A stretch of 58,237 bases of DNA from Phialocephala subalpina (Eukaryota > Ascomycota > Leotiomycetes > Helotiales > Mollisiaceae), in the NCBI GenBank assembly GCA_900073065.1, contig FJOG01000045.1, positions 242,036-300,272 on the forward strand. Reading direction: 5' to 3'. Of this stretch, positions 42,814-54,284 are shown piece by piece (the stretch's first letter is position 1; each line of letters opens with the position of its first letter). The notes below the pieces were generated by a model. It did no database searches. It worked only from the letters and a program-made list of their open reading frames with translations, and was not told the DNA's origin. Made by a program: the position numbers and the translations under genes.

Positions 42814-44269
42814 TCACTGCGGCAACAAAGGCTGACTCTTTTCCTCCTCCTGGTGAAAAGTCCTCTTCTCCAAACTCGCCGTGAACCGCCCACACCAAGC
42901 ATCAACATACGTCGTCCACAAATTCGCCGCCCAATACATAACCCCAAACCACATTCCCACCGCCAAATAAAACCACCACCTGCTCCCCAACTCCAAATGC
43001 GGCGCTTCGTGCACACTCCCATCCTCATTCAGAATATCCTTTGGCGCCACAAATCCATACAACATCCACACCAACACCGTCCTCAAAAAAGTCCCATGTA
43101 ATAAATAAACCGCAAACGAGTTCTTCCCGCACCATAAAAGATATTTGTATGAAAGGACTTGTTTCGCGTGGTCGGAGAAGTGGAGTCCGAGAGCGAGGAA
43201 TGTGAGGCCGAGACCGGTGTAGAAACGGGGGGTGTCGGGGTGTGAGGGTGGGAAGATGTATTTTGAGAGGGAGAGCATGGCGTTGGACCAGGGCATCCAT
43301 TCTGCTTTTGTTTCGGGGTAGGAGGCGAATAAGAGGCCGATTAGGATGCAGATTGGGGAGAGGATATGGCCAGGCCATTTTCGAGTCGCGATCCAATCTG
43401 TGTAGGCGGGGAGTTGGGAGAGGTCGCAGAGGAAGGCGCCGAAGAAGAAGTGGATGCCGAATTCGGCTGAAGTGGGGTCAGTTGTGAGGGGTGAAGGAGG
43501 GAATTGGGGAGGGAGCGTACGGTCATTGGCAATGTAGTAATACACAAACAAAGCCATTTCCACCATCATGCGATATTTGGGCTTCATATACGCCGTCGCA
43601 AACAGCATCACATAAACCAGAAACGCTCCTTTCAACAGCGGAAGCAAAGTCCACTGATTCGGTTCGTAAACATTCCACTCTCGAGTCCACGTCGTGATTA
43701 AATTCGTACATAGTTCTAGGAACGATGGTACGATAGATTGTCGGTTCGGAGTCGTGTAAATGAGCCACCATGACGCTACATGCTTCGTGACACTGAATCC
43801 TCCAAATTCACAAATGACCCAGATAATTATCGTTGCTATCGAGGCTGGTAGGACGAGGCGTGGGATTCGGCGGAATGCACTTTTCGTGATGCTGACAAGT
43901 GCCTTTTCTTGCTGGCCGTTTGCGTAGATGCGGATTGGTTTCAGGGCACAGACGTAGCCTGTCACCAGGGAGAAGATTGGGACTCCGATTCGACCTTGTA
44001 CCAGCACTCGGAGGAAGGGTAATTGAAGGAGTCGTGGTGAAGCTCCTTCCGCAGAGGTGGGTTTGAAGAGGTCATCGTCGAAGGCTCGGGTGAGATGGGT
44101 GAGGACCACGAGGAGGGATGCAATACCACGGAGTCCCTAGGCATCGTGTTAATTGAGTTTGATCGGTACAATTTGGAAGATAGAGATAAGTGGGAGCTCT
44201 TCTCAAGGAAGATAGGGGTTGGTAACTTACATCTACCCATTTCACGTTCTCCTGTCGACTTGCACTCAT
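42814..44269 (-). CDS. Membrane acyltransferase 3 family protein
   Basis: Predicted structure is complement(join(42814..43466,43521..44136,44231..44269)), 435 aa. The first exon encodes only MSASRQENVKWVD; its splice gives the hallmark DGLRGIASLLVVLTHL start of acyltransferase-3 proteins, with the conserved His in LTHL. The 54-nt intron at 43467-43520 has no in-frame stop, so retention would add 18 residues; a branch site (AACTGAC) and the family alignment favour splicing. About ten hydrophobic spans follow, and the region SFAVYLLHGTFLRTVLVW near 350 is the typical late motif. These enzymes move acyl groups onto sugars or lipids at a membrane; fungal members often modify glycans or secondary metabolites. 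No metabolite gene cluster is adjacent, so the substrate is open. Confidence 0.87.
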
Positions 44270-45253
44270 TCTGGCTACACCGAGTTAAAGAGAAAGAGTG
44301 ACATCCACGAATCCCAAAACCAATGGAATCGTGAGACGATGAGCGATGTCGTGTGAGTACTTTGACAAGAGCAGGACGAATACCTCCGTGGGTTGTTGAG
44401 CTCGATACATAACCGAGGATGCGAAAGATGGTGGAGGACGCCGGGGGTTCTGTTCCTGATCTGGAAGATCTGCGCTGTCTCAAACGCTGGACTGAAGATA
44501 GCAAAATGCATAATGACGATCTAGTCCTGACAGGTAGCATTCCGAGCCAACAGAGCTGCCAAGAGAGGTTGATCAACAATCAAGCAAAAGCCAATCCGCG
44601 GTATTCCGTGGGGGAGGCTGGGAGCGGCGTGGGATAGCGGGGTGAGCGGGATCCGGGTAAAAGAAGATTAACGGTGCTGGTACCTGAAAAGGGAAGTTTT
44701 CCTCATCGAAGTCGTGATGTCCTCAAATCAGCTGTAAGAATCGATATTGAAATGCATAGACTACTGCTTAGTATATGCGAGATCGAGTGAGCCGCAGACG
44801 TGATTGATTAGAAGGAGGACTGGTGGGTTGAACTGAACGGGCGTTGAGAATCTTATTCTCTGGTCGCGAAAGCCTATTCCCGACGGCATCTCGTGCCTGA
44901 GGATCCTGTTTTCAAATCTCACTGGAGAGCATGAAGTTTCACGAATTCATCGCTAGATAGAAGTTAAGAAGGTTGAGGTGCGATGAGATTTGGGAAGTTG
45001 ATTGTTGTGAGGAAGGAAAGAGGGTGGCCCGAGTTCGGATCGCGAAAACCTTCTCCCCGTCGGTCCGACTCTATCCCTGTGCGATTTCTCTTCATCTCTT
45101 TAACTTTGATGGGAGCGCAGCCATAATTCTACTTCTACACTACATTCGATGGTGTATAATTATCGTTCATTGAGCCTTGCAAGCATCTCCATCGCGATTG
45201 GCTGACTGCCATGAAGCACGAAACAGCGAAATTGAGATGAAAGTATCTGGGAG
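44270..45253. promoter_or_regulatory. Divergent intergenic region between acyltransferase and HET-like gene
   Basis: About 980 bp between divergent start codons, holding both promoters. Minor frames only. No regulatory motif can be named with confidence. Confidence 0.45.
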
Positions 45254-47629
45254 ATGCAGTCACTTCAAGCTGGACCCCATACATTCACAGAAGATCGTGT
45301 CCGACATATCTTGACAGCGAATACCCATCATCGCGATCCTGACGCCAGAGGCGCTCCAGCAGAATTCCATTGTCTGGGAACAGCTTACGAATACGACAGC
45401 GAAGGTGGCTTTCACGCATTCAGCCTACCAAGAAGGCAAGAGCGAGCAACAACATGGACTCGAGGTTACTGCTCTCAGGTCAAGGACCCAGAGATCCATC
45501 TCAGTCTTCTCGATGATGCATTTTCAAAACTGCTCACGTGCCATTTTCAGTTGAGGGAGTCTGCGGATGTTCTGGTTCAGCGTACTTGCCAGATCCTTTC
45601 ACGACTCCCAGAAGTGCCTTTGGCATTCGAAGATTCATCGCGAGATGTCTTGGATTCTCTCCCCATGGGGTATTTCATACCCTCCAATTCGGGTTGTCGG
45701 GGTTGGAAAGATCTCAAGATCGTCTCCTTCGTGAGCACGAACATCATTCGACTCTCCCTGGCGACACTCATGGATGCAGAAACATGGTCAGGAGGAGCCT
45801 TTCGTCGTTTGGTTGATACCATCTCCGAGCTCCTGCAAGCTTTTTCCGAGGATTCTTCAACCGAAGAAAGCCCGCAATCGAGATTCTTGGTCAAGTCCTT
45901 CCTGTGGTCGGCATGGCAAAGATCCATGATGCTTTTTTTCGCCTACTGTTTGGAAGTTCAACTGAATATTGGATACAACTGGGATCGCAACGATCAGCTA
46001 GCACTACATCCTCCCAATATTAGGCCTCAAAAGGCCGACTTTGAGATGCCGGGCTACATGTGTAGATGGGCATTCGAGCTGCTTCGAACGGATCGTGGAG
46101 CCATCGGGGTGGATTTCAGACGATTTCACGAACGATATGCGACTCTGTTTGAGGACAGGCCAGCAAGGTGCTGCGATGCTGGCAATAGCGTGTATGTTCC
46201 CTGCGATGGCAAAGCTCCGGAGAACTGCATGCGATTCAGAGGCATGAAGATCGAAGATCAGTCTGCCCACGATGCATCCTGCTCAAAGGACTGCACACGG
46301 TTATTCTGGGACGCAGACTCATTCAAAAACGTCGTCGGAGCACGAGCGGTCTCAATCGAGCACACCAATGCCACGCATCTAGGATACATCGCAGCCTCGG
46401 AGAAAACCATGGCAATTTCTCATGTCTGGTCTCACGGCCAAGGCGGCAGGCCGGAGGAAGGAACAACAGGATTCAACTCCTGTCTTCACACCCGCTACTC
46501 CTCCCTTGCTCGTTCCATCGGCTGCGATTCGTACTGGATGGACACGCCCTGCATTCCCGGCCTCCATGAAAATCAAGAACTTCGAACAGACGCCATTAAC
46601 AAGATCAACGAAGTCTTCGCTACTAGTCGTGTAACATTAGTTTGCGATCGAGATCTCATGGACATCGACGTCAGCAACCTCAGTCCCGAACTCCAAGAAT
46701 GCATCCTAGCAGCACTTCTAGTATGCGACTGGAATGTCCGAGCCTGGACTCTACTCGAAGCCATGCGCGGCCGCCGCAACATTCATTTACTATTCAAGAA
46801 CAACGCGATCCTCCCCTGCAAGTTTCTGCTCTCCACCGTCCTCCATGAAGGCAGCATCGACCTCGCGATCTTATTCCTCACAGCACAACATCTCATCCCC
46901 AACCAACTCGCCCCAAATCAAAAGGTCAACGCCTACAATCGAATGCTCAATATGGGGTTCATCAATGTGGAGGAAGCTGGCTGTTTACTGAATCATCGGT
47001 ACGCCACTAGGCCAGGAGATGGAGTTGTGATTTGGAGCTTGATGTGTGAGGAGAAAGCCTCTCACTCTGCCATCGAATTCTGGAAGTCGAGGATTGATAG
47101 GACACTGAACACTGGTTTCCTCATGTCAAGCGTTCCCCGCATAGGCGACAAAGGAGATATTCCAGGGTTCAATTGGGCCCCTGCGCGACCAGACTTGTCT
47201 CCGCCATCCAACAATCACGGCGAGACCGAAGCGCGATACCATTCATTCGACGGCGAAGGTTCAAGTGCTGGTATCATTACAGAGAATGGATTCCAGGCTA
47301 AATGGTCAACGGCTATCATTAAACCCCAATCCACGCTCGGTAGAATCTCAAGTCGAGTTTCGAAGATGAGCCGTCGCAAGACTCCAGGGCAAATTCGGAA
47401 AATTACCGACAAATATTTGACGGGATGGAAAATGGGAGCCTTCCTGACTCCTCTACCCGAGAACCTGGGTGTGATATCCGTGGAGTACAAAGGTAATGTT
47501 GGCGGGACGCTATTGGCGGTGGTGGGTAGCAATGATCGTGGGGAGACGTGGTGTTGGCGGGGCGTCTGGGAGTGGGTTGAAGGGGAGAAGTTGCCCGAGT
47601 TTCATGAGGAAGCGGTTCTGCTCGTGTGA
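45254..47629 (+). CDS. Divergent HET-domain-like protein (791 aa)
   Basis: One uninterrupted 791-codon frame. The HET-type core is in the middle rather than at the start: MAISHVWSHGQGG at about 386-398 (the LSHxWG block), YWMDTPCIP near 427 (the WIDxxCI block), INKINEVFATSRVTLVCD (the 'm..iY..A' block) and VRAWTLLEAMRGRRNI (the RxWTxxE block). The preceding 380 residues are helix-rich with a cysteine group (RCCD..C..NC..C..C) just before the core. The C-terminal part has a Ser/Lys-rich linker and an aromatic end (ETWCWRGVWEWVEG). By family it may act in non-self recognition, but this long type is poorly characterised. It is intact and lies about 32 kb from the immune-type island. Confidence 0.8.
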   Translation: MQSLQAGPHTFTEDRVRHILTANTHHRDPDARGAPAEFHCLGTAYEYDSEGGFHAFSLPRRQERATTWTRGYCSQVKDPEIHLSLLDDAFSKLLTCHFQLRESADVLVQRTCQILSRLPEVPLAFEDSSRDVLDSLPMGYFIPSNSGCRGWKDLKIVSFVSTNIIRLSLATLMDAETWSGGAFRRLVDTISELLQAFSEDSSTEESPQSRFLVKSFLWSAWQRSMMLFFAYCLEVQLNIGYNWDRNDQLALHPPNIRPQKADFEMPGYMCRWAFELLRTDRGAIGVDFRRFHERYATLFEDRPARCCDAGNSVYVPCDGKAPENCMRFRGMKIEDQSAHDASCSKDCTRLFWDADSFKNVVGARAVSIEHTNATHLGYIAASEKTMAISHVWSHGQGGRPEEGTTGFNSCLHTRYSSLARSIGCDSYWMDTPCIPGLHENQELRTDAINKINEVFATSRVTLVCDRDLMDIDVSNLSPELQECILAALLVCDWNVRAWTLLEAMRGRRNIHLLFKNNAILPCKFLLSTVLHEGSIDLAILFLTAQHLIPNQLAPNQKVNAYNRMLNMGFINVEEAGCLLNHRYATRPGDGVVIWSLMCEEKASHSAIEFWKSRIDRTLNTGFLMSSVPRIGDKGDIPGFNWAPARPDLSPPSNNHGETEARYHSFDGEGSSAGIITENGFQAKWSTAIIKPQSTLGRISSRVSKMSRRKTPGQIRKITDKYLTGWKMGAFLTPLPENLGVISVEYKGNVGGTLLAVVGSNDRGETWCWRGVWEWVEGEKLPEFHEEAVLLV

Positions 47630-48173
47630 GGCAAGTACATTTCTCCACTTTCGCATTTTCTATGGTATCCGTAACTTTTCTTCCCATCGTGGTCGCTTAG
47701 CGCCGTTGTTGCCATTTTATCGCGCTCTCTTTTTCGAACGGTCGATCTTACGCAATTTACACGCGCGTTTTCTCCACCTTGCACTTGCAGCTATCAAAAC
47801 CATACCAACCATTTGTTTTCATATTATTTTTAGATCCGCCAATATCCTCTCAACTTCCACGAGGCTGATAATTCCAACAGTTGGATTTAAGCATATGCAT
47901 GTTTCATCCGCTCCCCCGGGACTCGCTTATTCGCCATTCACCTCTGCGGCCTGAAAAGGGGCCACACACGAAACAAAAATGTTGGGTTTGACAGGCGGCC
48001 GCATGTTCGTAGCCGACTTCAATATGGATGAGCTTGTCCGTTAAGCATATCTTAAGCGCCTCGGAAACATGGTGGATGAAAAAAGGTATAGGGAGGTAGG
48101 TACATATTCCTATGCCATGGCGTCGTTTGTTGTGATTGTGCACTTCTCGTATTTCTGTTCTTACAATCTAATC
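47630..48173. other. Intergenic
   Basis: About 540 bp between two plus-strand genes. An in-frame ATG at 48069 would extend the next protein by 35 residues. No other gene seen. Confidence 0.45.
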
Positions 48174-49428
48174 ATGAGGCGACCAATACTGCTCTTCGCC
48201 TTTGTGACTTCCTGTGAGAGTTTTGGGTTCATCAACCCAAGTTTTCCAAATGTGTTTGTGGGGGAACCATCTACGGTATCATGGGGTGAAGCTACGGCTC
48301 TGCCGGTCTCTTTGACTTTACTCTCGAATACAACTTCTGGAAGGTGGGCAATCGCGGGTACGTCTATTGTATTTGATCGACAAAATTTGAAATACTGACG
48401 CTTCGTAGCTGGTATCTACGACACCGAGTTCGTTTGGACGCCTTGGGATACGGGCAACTTAGATGACGGCTACGTGATGCTGCTTGTAGACGGCAACGGC
48501 AACTCGAGCTCATCTCTTCCATTTCTGATTCAAGATCCGAGCATTGAGATCATACCCTTGGTAAATGAAAACCTATCCGCAGTCTATGGCGTTTATGTAT
48601 TAACGGCCACCTCAGACAAGCAACGAAACAGACACGTCGTCTATCAACACGACATCATCTAGCGATGACGCTCTCGTACTTTCCCCGCGATCTGCCAAGG
48701 AATCCTCGTCCCCAGATTTCAGTCTCCCCGCAGCAGCCTCCACCTTCGTAACAGTCTCTGCGCCCTCTGAAATGACGACCCTCATCACGATCACAGCATC
48801 ATTTCTTGAGGCAGCAAGCACCACCATACTCGCCTCTTTCCCCGCAGCAGCGACTACCACCATACCTTCCATACTTCCGATCATTTTCAGCACTGAAACG
48901 TTGTCTGCCCCGACAGCCGAGTCCACGGATTCTGCCTTCAGTGGTGATTTTGCAACACGGGATGATACAGAATTCGAGGTCGCGTCGAAGCAGGTCATAA
49001 GACTTACGGACGGTCCGCAGAATCTCACTTCGACATCGAATTCAACGATCAGCGAAGCCCCGACCACGAGCCGAACAAAGCAAGTTCGTCTAGCAGTCTC
49101 AATCACGATCGTCGTTCTCCTAGTCTTCGTCTTCTCAATCCTGATCGCATTCGAGTACGGCAAGCGCGTAACCCTTCGCATCCTCTCATCGTCGTCAGGT
49201 TGTGGGCAAAGTTTCAGGGGTGAAGCAGAGCTACATGGGATGAATTCTAGCAAAGGATTGAGGCTGTTGAGTCTGTTGAGGATGAATTCCGATAAAGTGT
49301 GGGAGGCGAATGAGATGAGGAGGGAGGGGATTGAGCCTGTTAGTTCTGCTGAGGGGGTTGGTGGACTGAAAGGGAAGGCGGGTTTTAGGAGGGGGAGGGA
49401 GGTGAAGAGTATTTATGAGATGGCTTGA
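48174..49428 (+). CDS. Cell-surface single-pass protein with Kre9/Knh1-like Ig domain
   Basis: Predicted structure is join(48174..48357,48409..48560,48616..49428), 382 aa; the introns are 51 and 55 nt and keep frame. Start 48174 is preferred because MRRPILLFAFVTSCESFGF is a good signal peptide; the upstream in-frame ATG (48069) would bury it. The ectodomain begins FINPSFPNVFVGEPSTVSW and continues to EFVWTPWDTGN and DGYVMLLVDGNGN, the pattern of the Ser/Thr-rich Kre9/Knh1-type beta-sandwich domain. A Ser/Thr-rich stalk (about 113-268) follows, then one transmembrane span (about 270-287) and a basic cytoplasmic tail of about 90 residues. It resembles fungal cell-wall sensor layouts, so a wall-stress or adhesion role is plausible but inferred. 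Confidence 0.8.
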
Positions 49429-49575
49429 TTGAGGTGAACATGTAACGTTTCGGGCTTATATCACAAGATTCGCAGACCAATCGTAGTGCAAGGAAGACAT
49501 CTCATAAAAACATTTTCAATGCATTTTGTAAAATAAAAAATGAAGCAAAACAAGAAGCAAAGAAAATACAACTAC

Positions 49576-50727
49576 TCACCTCTGTGTGTCAACAATAGCC
49601 GCTTTATACAGCGGAATATCTTTCTCCTCCTCCCCAAGCCTACCAACCGTCTTCCCCGCATAATAATTCGCGTGCAGAGGCATCTTAAGTGCTCTCAACA
49701 GCTGAAAAACATCATAGTCCTCTTCTGCATCATTGATGTGCTGTCTGAGCCACAGGTTCAAGTTCTCTGTATTCACCGAATCCGCAAATTTGGAAAGTCG
49801 GTTGAAAAGAATAGCCCAGTTAGATATCTCTTCAGGGTCGAGTGTACCTTCGTGGATCCTGATCTCAAGGGTTGTCTTCCTTATGAATGACTTGGTGCAT
49901 TGTGTGTTGAGATCTCGGATGTTGAAGCCGAGACGGATCCAGGTGGGGTCTGTTAGCATATGAGCTAAATCCCCAACGGATTCAGCAGCGAGGATTCGTT
50001 CGAGTCCTTCCGCTGCGCTAGCAACCTCTTCACCCAGTCTCGAACCTGTGTTGAGAGCTCCGGTGTAAGCCATGTTGTTTGAACGGTCCTCACTTACCAG
50101 CTGATAGAACCTCTTCTCAAACGTCCAAAGAATAGCCATTATATTCTTCAAATGTCGTAGTGAGAAATCGGCGTGTTGGCAGCTGATATGGATATGTATT
50201 TTGCAGGTGTTATTAAGTTTAGTTTTGTAAGTCTTAGCTAAATGCTCAGCGACTCTCTGGACATCAGCTATAGAATTTGCACCGAACAGGTAAGAGGGGG
50301 AAACAACTTCGATAGCAATATACTGATACGGTGTAGCTCCTTTCTCATGATCCTCAACGGATATATCACCTTTAACAGCCCACTCACCATAAGCACTTCG
50401 TCCAAAGGCGTCTTCTTCAGCCTTGCTGTCGATGTTCCCACTAGGAGTGAAGGCCCAAAATGGTTGAACTAATTCTTTTGTGGTCATGTAAGTGCAGTCT
50501 TCGAACTCGCTGTTGAGATTCTTGGCGATGTGTTGTTGGGCTTCAAGTGGGAAGGGAAAAATGCCTGTTCTGGTGCGGGAGTCGTTGGGGTCTGGGTCGG
50601 GTGTTCCGTCGGGAAGGAGGTCGACGAGGAATTCGAGCTCGATGCCGAAGGAGGGGATGGAGGCATCGGCTTTTGCTTGGCCGCCAGGGTCGTCTAGTGG
50701 GGAAAATACTGAAAAGGAAGATGACAT
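49576..50727 (-). CDS. Amidoligase-family protein
   Basis: 383 aa from the ATG at 50727 (MSSSFSVFSPLDD); the frame is also open to an ATG at 50820, but the added residues are Lys/Pro-rich and unlike the family. Motifs of the putative amidoligase group (glutamate-cysteine-ligase-like fold) are visible: SFGIELEFLVDLL near the start (paired acidic residues for metal binding), a central HIHISC, and TLEIRIHEGTLDPEEISNWAILF near the end. Such enzymes are predicted to form amide bonds using ATP; bacterial relatives work in peptide or cell-wall modification, and fungal members are uncharacterised. The stop overlaps a donor-like GTGAGT at about 49577, so a further 3' exon cannot be excluded. No neighbouring gene hints at a substrate. 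Confidence 0.78.
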   Translation of the reverse strand: MSSSFSVFSPLDDPGGQAKADASIPSFGIELEFLVDLLPDGTPDPDPNDSRTRTGIFPFPLEAQQHIAKNLNSEFEDCTYMTTKELVQPFWAFTPSGNIDSKAEEDAFGRSAYGEWAVKGDISVEDHEKGATPYQYIAIEVVSPSYLFGANSIADVQRVAEHLAKTYKTKLNNTCKIHIHISCQHADFSLRHLKNIMAILWTFEKRFYQLVSEDRSNNMAYTGALNTGSRLGEEVASAAEGLERILAAESVGDLAHMLTDPTWIRLGFNIRDLNTQCTKSFIRKTTLEIRIHEGTLDPEEISNWAILFNRLSKFADSVNTENLNLWLRQHINDAEEDYDVFQLLRALKMPLHANYYAGKTVGRLGEEEKDIPLYKAAIVDTQR

Positions 50728-52846
50728 GATTATTTCTTTGTTGTATGATTTGTGGGGTTGGAGGAGCATAATAGGTTTGTTTTTTGGGGGGAACAATCTC
50801 TTCTTATGATAATACGACAACCCTTGATAAAATTTCCATCAACAATGCTTTTTGTAGAAGGATCAAAGCACATTGTCCCCCGTGAGGGGAACATCCTTTA
50901 TGCTCTCCAACCATCTCTTGTTTGAAGTCATGATCAATAATGGCTTGGTTTCTAGTCAATAGAGAATGCACAATCTCTTTCAAGGGAGCTAAACTCCCCT
51001 TTGGAATACTCAGAGAAACGTGATACGATTCTTTGTGACTACAACAACAAGCAAACTTGATAAAGAGGGGGGGAGGAATGTTGGTGGAACAACACGTGAC
51101 ACTAAAGCAAACTGACCATTCTGGCAGCAACTAACCTGCTGAAGAACCCAGGTGATACAAGTACCCGAACCGTGAACAGCAAGTATTCGTTGAAGACTTG
51201 CATCGGGTGGTCGAGCAGTACTTGCCCGAAAGGTAATGCGAGCTAAAAAGGAAAGGGAAGATGAGTTAATCTGAAGTTTGGGAGGTGCGATAGAATGCGA
51301 ATCGAATTGAGCGATTCGCACTTTTTCCCCGTCCCGTTCCTGCGCTTTTAGCGCCACTCCCGTGCACGTGGGACAACCCCGCATTAACCCTCGCAATGTT
51401 CTGATTTGTCAAAACCACCGTCAAAATTGAGGATTAGGAGATTTGAAATCTCGATAGAAGGTCGTAAAAAGGAATGTTCTGCAGGCAAGCTTAGTTCCAA
51501 AGTCCAAAACTCGGTGGTCCTGGCCAGTGGTCCTGGTGAAGAGACCCCCCGGACCAGGCGTCCGTCCCTAAGGGAGGCACCATAGCTGGAGCGAGTTGGA
51601 GATACCGATCTAAGAGCTCAAGCACCTCCTCGGGCAGCTCGGGAATGTGTTCAGCTGCAAGAACCTCTCAAGCTCGAGAACTCTCCTACTCTAACCTCTC
51701 CTTTGTCAATCGTTCTCATGCTAGACATTCTTGCTTTCGTTTCCCTTAGACACTGCTTCATCTCATTTGAGATCGAATTCGAACGAGGACAGGTCTTTTC
51801 CGCACGTATTATAGCTCAAGATCTCGTGTAATGATACGTACATGAAGCTAAAGCTACCGATGTAGGATGGATCAGTACTTCTCGTGACTGAGACAATTTG
51901 GACTTGCGCTATTTCATTGCATTCTGCTCGAATACTGCTCTTACGTTGGAGGATGAAAAGATGAAGGCTTTTCAAGTTCAGTGACAGTAATATAGTTCGA
52001 AATCCTGTTACAAATTAGCTGCATGGGCGGTGGGAGATTCTCGGTTCTTCGGCCAATGGCTGTGCGTAGGTGGGGCAGCGATTCTCTTTCGCAATTCTCG
52101 CAATCTTGTGTCAGAATTCAGTCCCGTGGAACGAGCGGCCCTTGGCATGTCTCTTGAAGAATGGGTGATACGATGCGATGCGATACGGGCTGGCAAATTC
52201 AAATCTTGGACCGTATTCTCCCGTTTTCTACTCTATCTCCTGGATCTAACGACGACTGAGATTTAGGCAGGGAATTTAAACACAGGTGTCTCGAATTACC
52301 ATGCGAGTTGGAGTTGTTGTATGTTAACATACGAGGTATGCGGTATACCAAAACCTTCGAACGTGCTCATAGATTAGAAAGCGGAGTCCAAAGGAATGCA
52401 ATAATCTGATTGACCGCCGCTACCTCTGCAGCTGCTGCCGCCTACAACTCCCTCTCCATGAGTATTTCGAAAGCTGCGTTGGAATGTCGTCACCGCCAAA
52501 GAAGGCAGCGGAACGTATTCATATTCTTCTTCAAAGAGGGGCTGGGGAAGATGTCCACATATACAGCCTCAGAGAAGATCGAGCCTGCGACCGTGCGCGA
52601 ACACGGGAGCTTGCGAGAACCCAAGACTGGTTTCTCACAGGGTGTACACGGTGAAAATGCAGTTTGAATATATCGCAAACTTGAGGCAGACTTGGGGAAG
52701 TGCGACCAAGCTCGTACACTTTTCATTTTTTATGCAGACATCTTCTTGTTGCCGCTGTCATTTATACCTAGCTTATTCACAAGATGAGTTCCTCTTCAAA
52801 TCTCGTAGAAAATTCTCTTTTAACGCCATAGATTATCTCCTTCGTC
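50728..52846. promoter_or_regulatory. Divergent 2.1-kb intergenic region
   Basis: Lies between the divergent amidoligase and Rds1-like genes. Nothing convincing is encoded. GC content varies, with a C/G-rich patch near 51535-51600 (ACCCCCCGGACCAGG). It presumably contains both promoters. Confidence 0.45.
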
Positions 52847-54077
52847 ATGACTGTCATTAGTTCCAGTTTTGTCCTTGTCTTTCTCTTGTTAGCATCCCTC
52901 TGCTGTGCAGCCCCTGCAACAAATCCTAAAGCGACGACGATATCAATTGTCGCATCCAAACCTACTTCTTCGCTACAATCAGCAGTACCAAAAGCTGCCG
53001 CATCGTCACAATCAGCAGTACCAAAACCTGCAGCTTCATCACAACCGGCAGCAAAGGCGCCTCCTGCTCTTCTCTCCCAAGCTACAGCCGATGAGGCAGG
53101 AGGAGGGGTCCCGAGCGGTCCTCTACCAGCGACTTCATTCACCCCCAATGCTGTCCAGCTTTTCAAAGTAGCCAACTTCATCGAGAATATCGAGTCAGCC
53201 TTCTTTGCCCAGGTACTTCAGTCTCTCGGCAAGGATCAGAATTTCAACGCTCCTGCGACGGATGGAAGATCGATCGCCAACGTCACTTCGCAAATCGCCG
53301 CCCAGGAGTTGGTACACATTGCAACTGTAGGAGGCCTCCTAGGAGCAGCCGGGGAACAAGCTGTGCCTGCTTGCGCGAATGTCGTCGGAGTCACCGACAC
53401 GAACGACTTTCTTGCCCGATCAAACGGTACGTCAATGCCAATCCTTCCAGCAACATTGAGAAGCTGAGATCGTCGTCTCCTAAATTATACATTGAAACAC
53501 ATACTAACTTTTTCTAGTTATTACAAGTGCTTCTATTGGGGTCATTATCGGCCTCATCTCCACTCTCGCAATGAGCGACCCCACTCTGGTCCGGCCACTC
53601 GCGAGTATCCTCAGTACCGAATCCCAGCAAGATACCTTCTTCCGCATGAGCGGCAACAACACCCCCAGCGCTGCCCCTTTCAACACAGGTCTCTCCACCA
53701 CTTTCGCCTACAATATCGCACTTACTTTCGTCGACCCTCGCAGTTGTCCACAGTTAATGCCACTTCCAATTCTCCCGTCGCTCAATCTCACATCGCCGAT
53801 GATGACTGCCACGGCTCCGGTAACACCTCCGACTTCTATCACTTTCAACGCCACCGAAGTTCCGCGGGATGGAAATTTATATGTCGGGTGGGTGAATCAG
53901 GCGAATCCTGTCGTCTACACGAATGTGACACTGAAGAACGGGGTCGGATCGGCAGATGTGCCGAAGGGTTTGACGGGAATTACGTTCGCAGCGTTGACAG
54001 CGCAGATGACTGAGATTACGGTAGATGGCTTATCTAATGTTACGCTGGCTGGACCTGCTGCTGTACTTTTGTCTTGA
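52847..54077 (+). CDS. Secreted ferritin-like domain protein (Rds1-type)
   Basis: Predicted structure is join(52847..53426,53518..54077), 379 aa. The 91-nt intron starts GTACGT, ends CTAG with an ACTAACT branch site and keeps frame. A signal peptide (about 1-21) is followed by an Ala/Ser/Pro-rich linker with repeats of SSxxSAVPK. The ferritin-like four-helix domain then starts at NFIENIESAFFAQVLQSLG and continues with ANVTSQIAAQELVHIATVGGLLGAAG and, after the intron, NVITSASIGVIIGL, DPTLVRPLASILSTESQQD and FAYNIALTFV. These are hallmarks of fungal stress-response proteins named Rds1. The Glu/His pairs for a di-metal site are partly present (E in NIES, E-LVH, E in STES). A C-terminal beta-type domain (about 295-379) follows. 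Function is unknown beyond stress association. Confidence 0.85.
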
Positions 54078-54284
54078 TGTACATGTAATGTATGTTGCGG
54101 AGACGCGTTGGCTGGAGTCTGAATGTCCTGATAGAAGGTGGAGAATCTAGGATCCCGAGTTTCCAGCCAAACCTACCTTTATCCACACAATGGAAGTGCG
54201 TATGCCCGTCAAGATATTTGGTTTATCAATCAATGCGAAGGCATGAGCGAGGAAGGTTGGTGTAATAAACAGAAGAAGCATAAG
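54078..54284. other. 3' flank before the AT-rich block
   Basis: About 200 bp of normal composition, probably the 3' UTR of the Rds1-like gene; the AT-rich block begins abruptly near 54285. Confidence 0.5.

Noticed and set aside
40045..44269. Peptidase plus acyltransferase considered as part of a secondary-metabolite cluster
   Set aside because: No polyketide synthase, NRPS, terpene synthase, P450 or transporter gene in the window.
44866..45062. Similar strings around TCGCGAAA at about 44866 and 45040
   Set aside because: Similarity is short and imperfect; not enough to call a repeat or operator.
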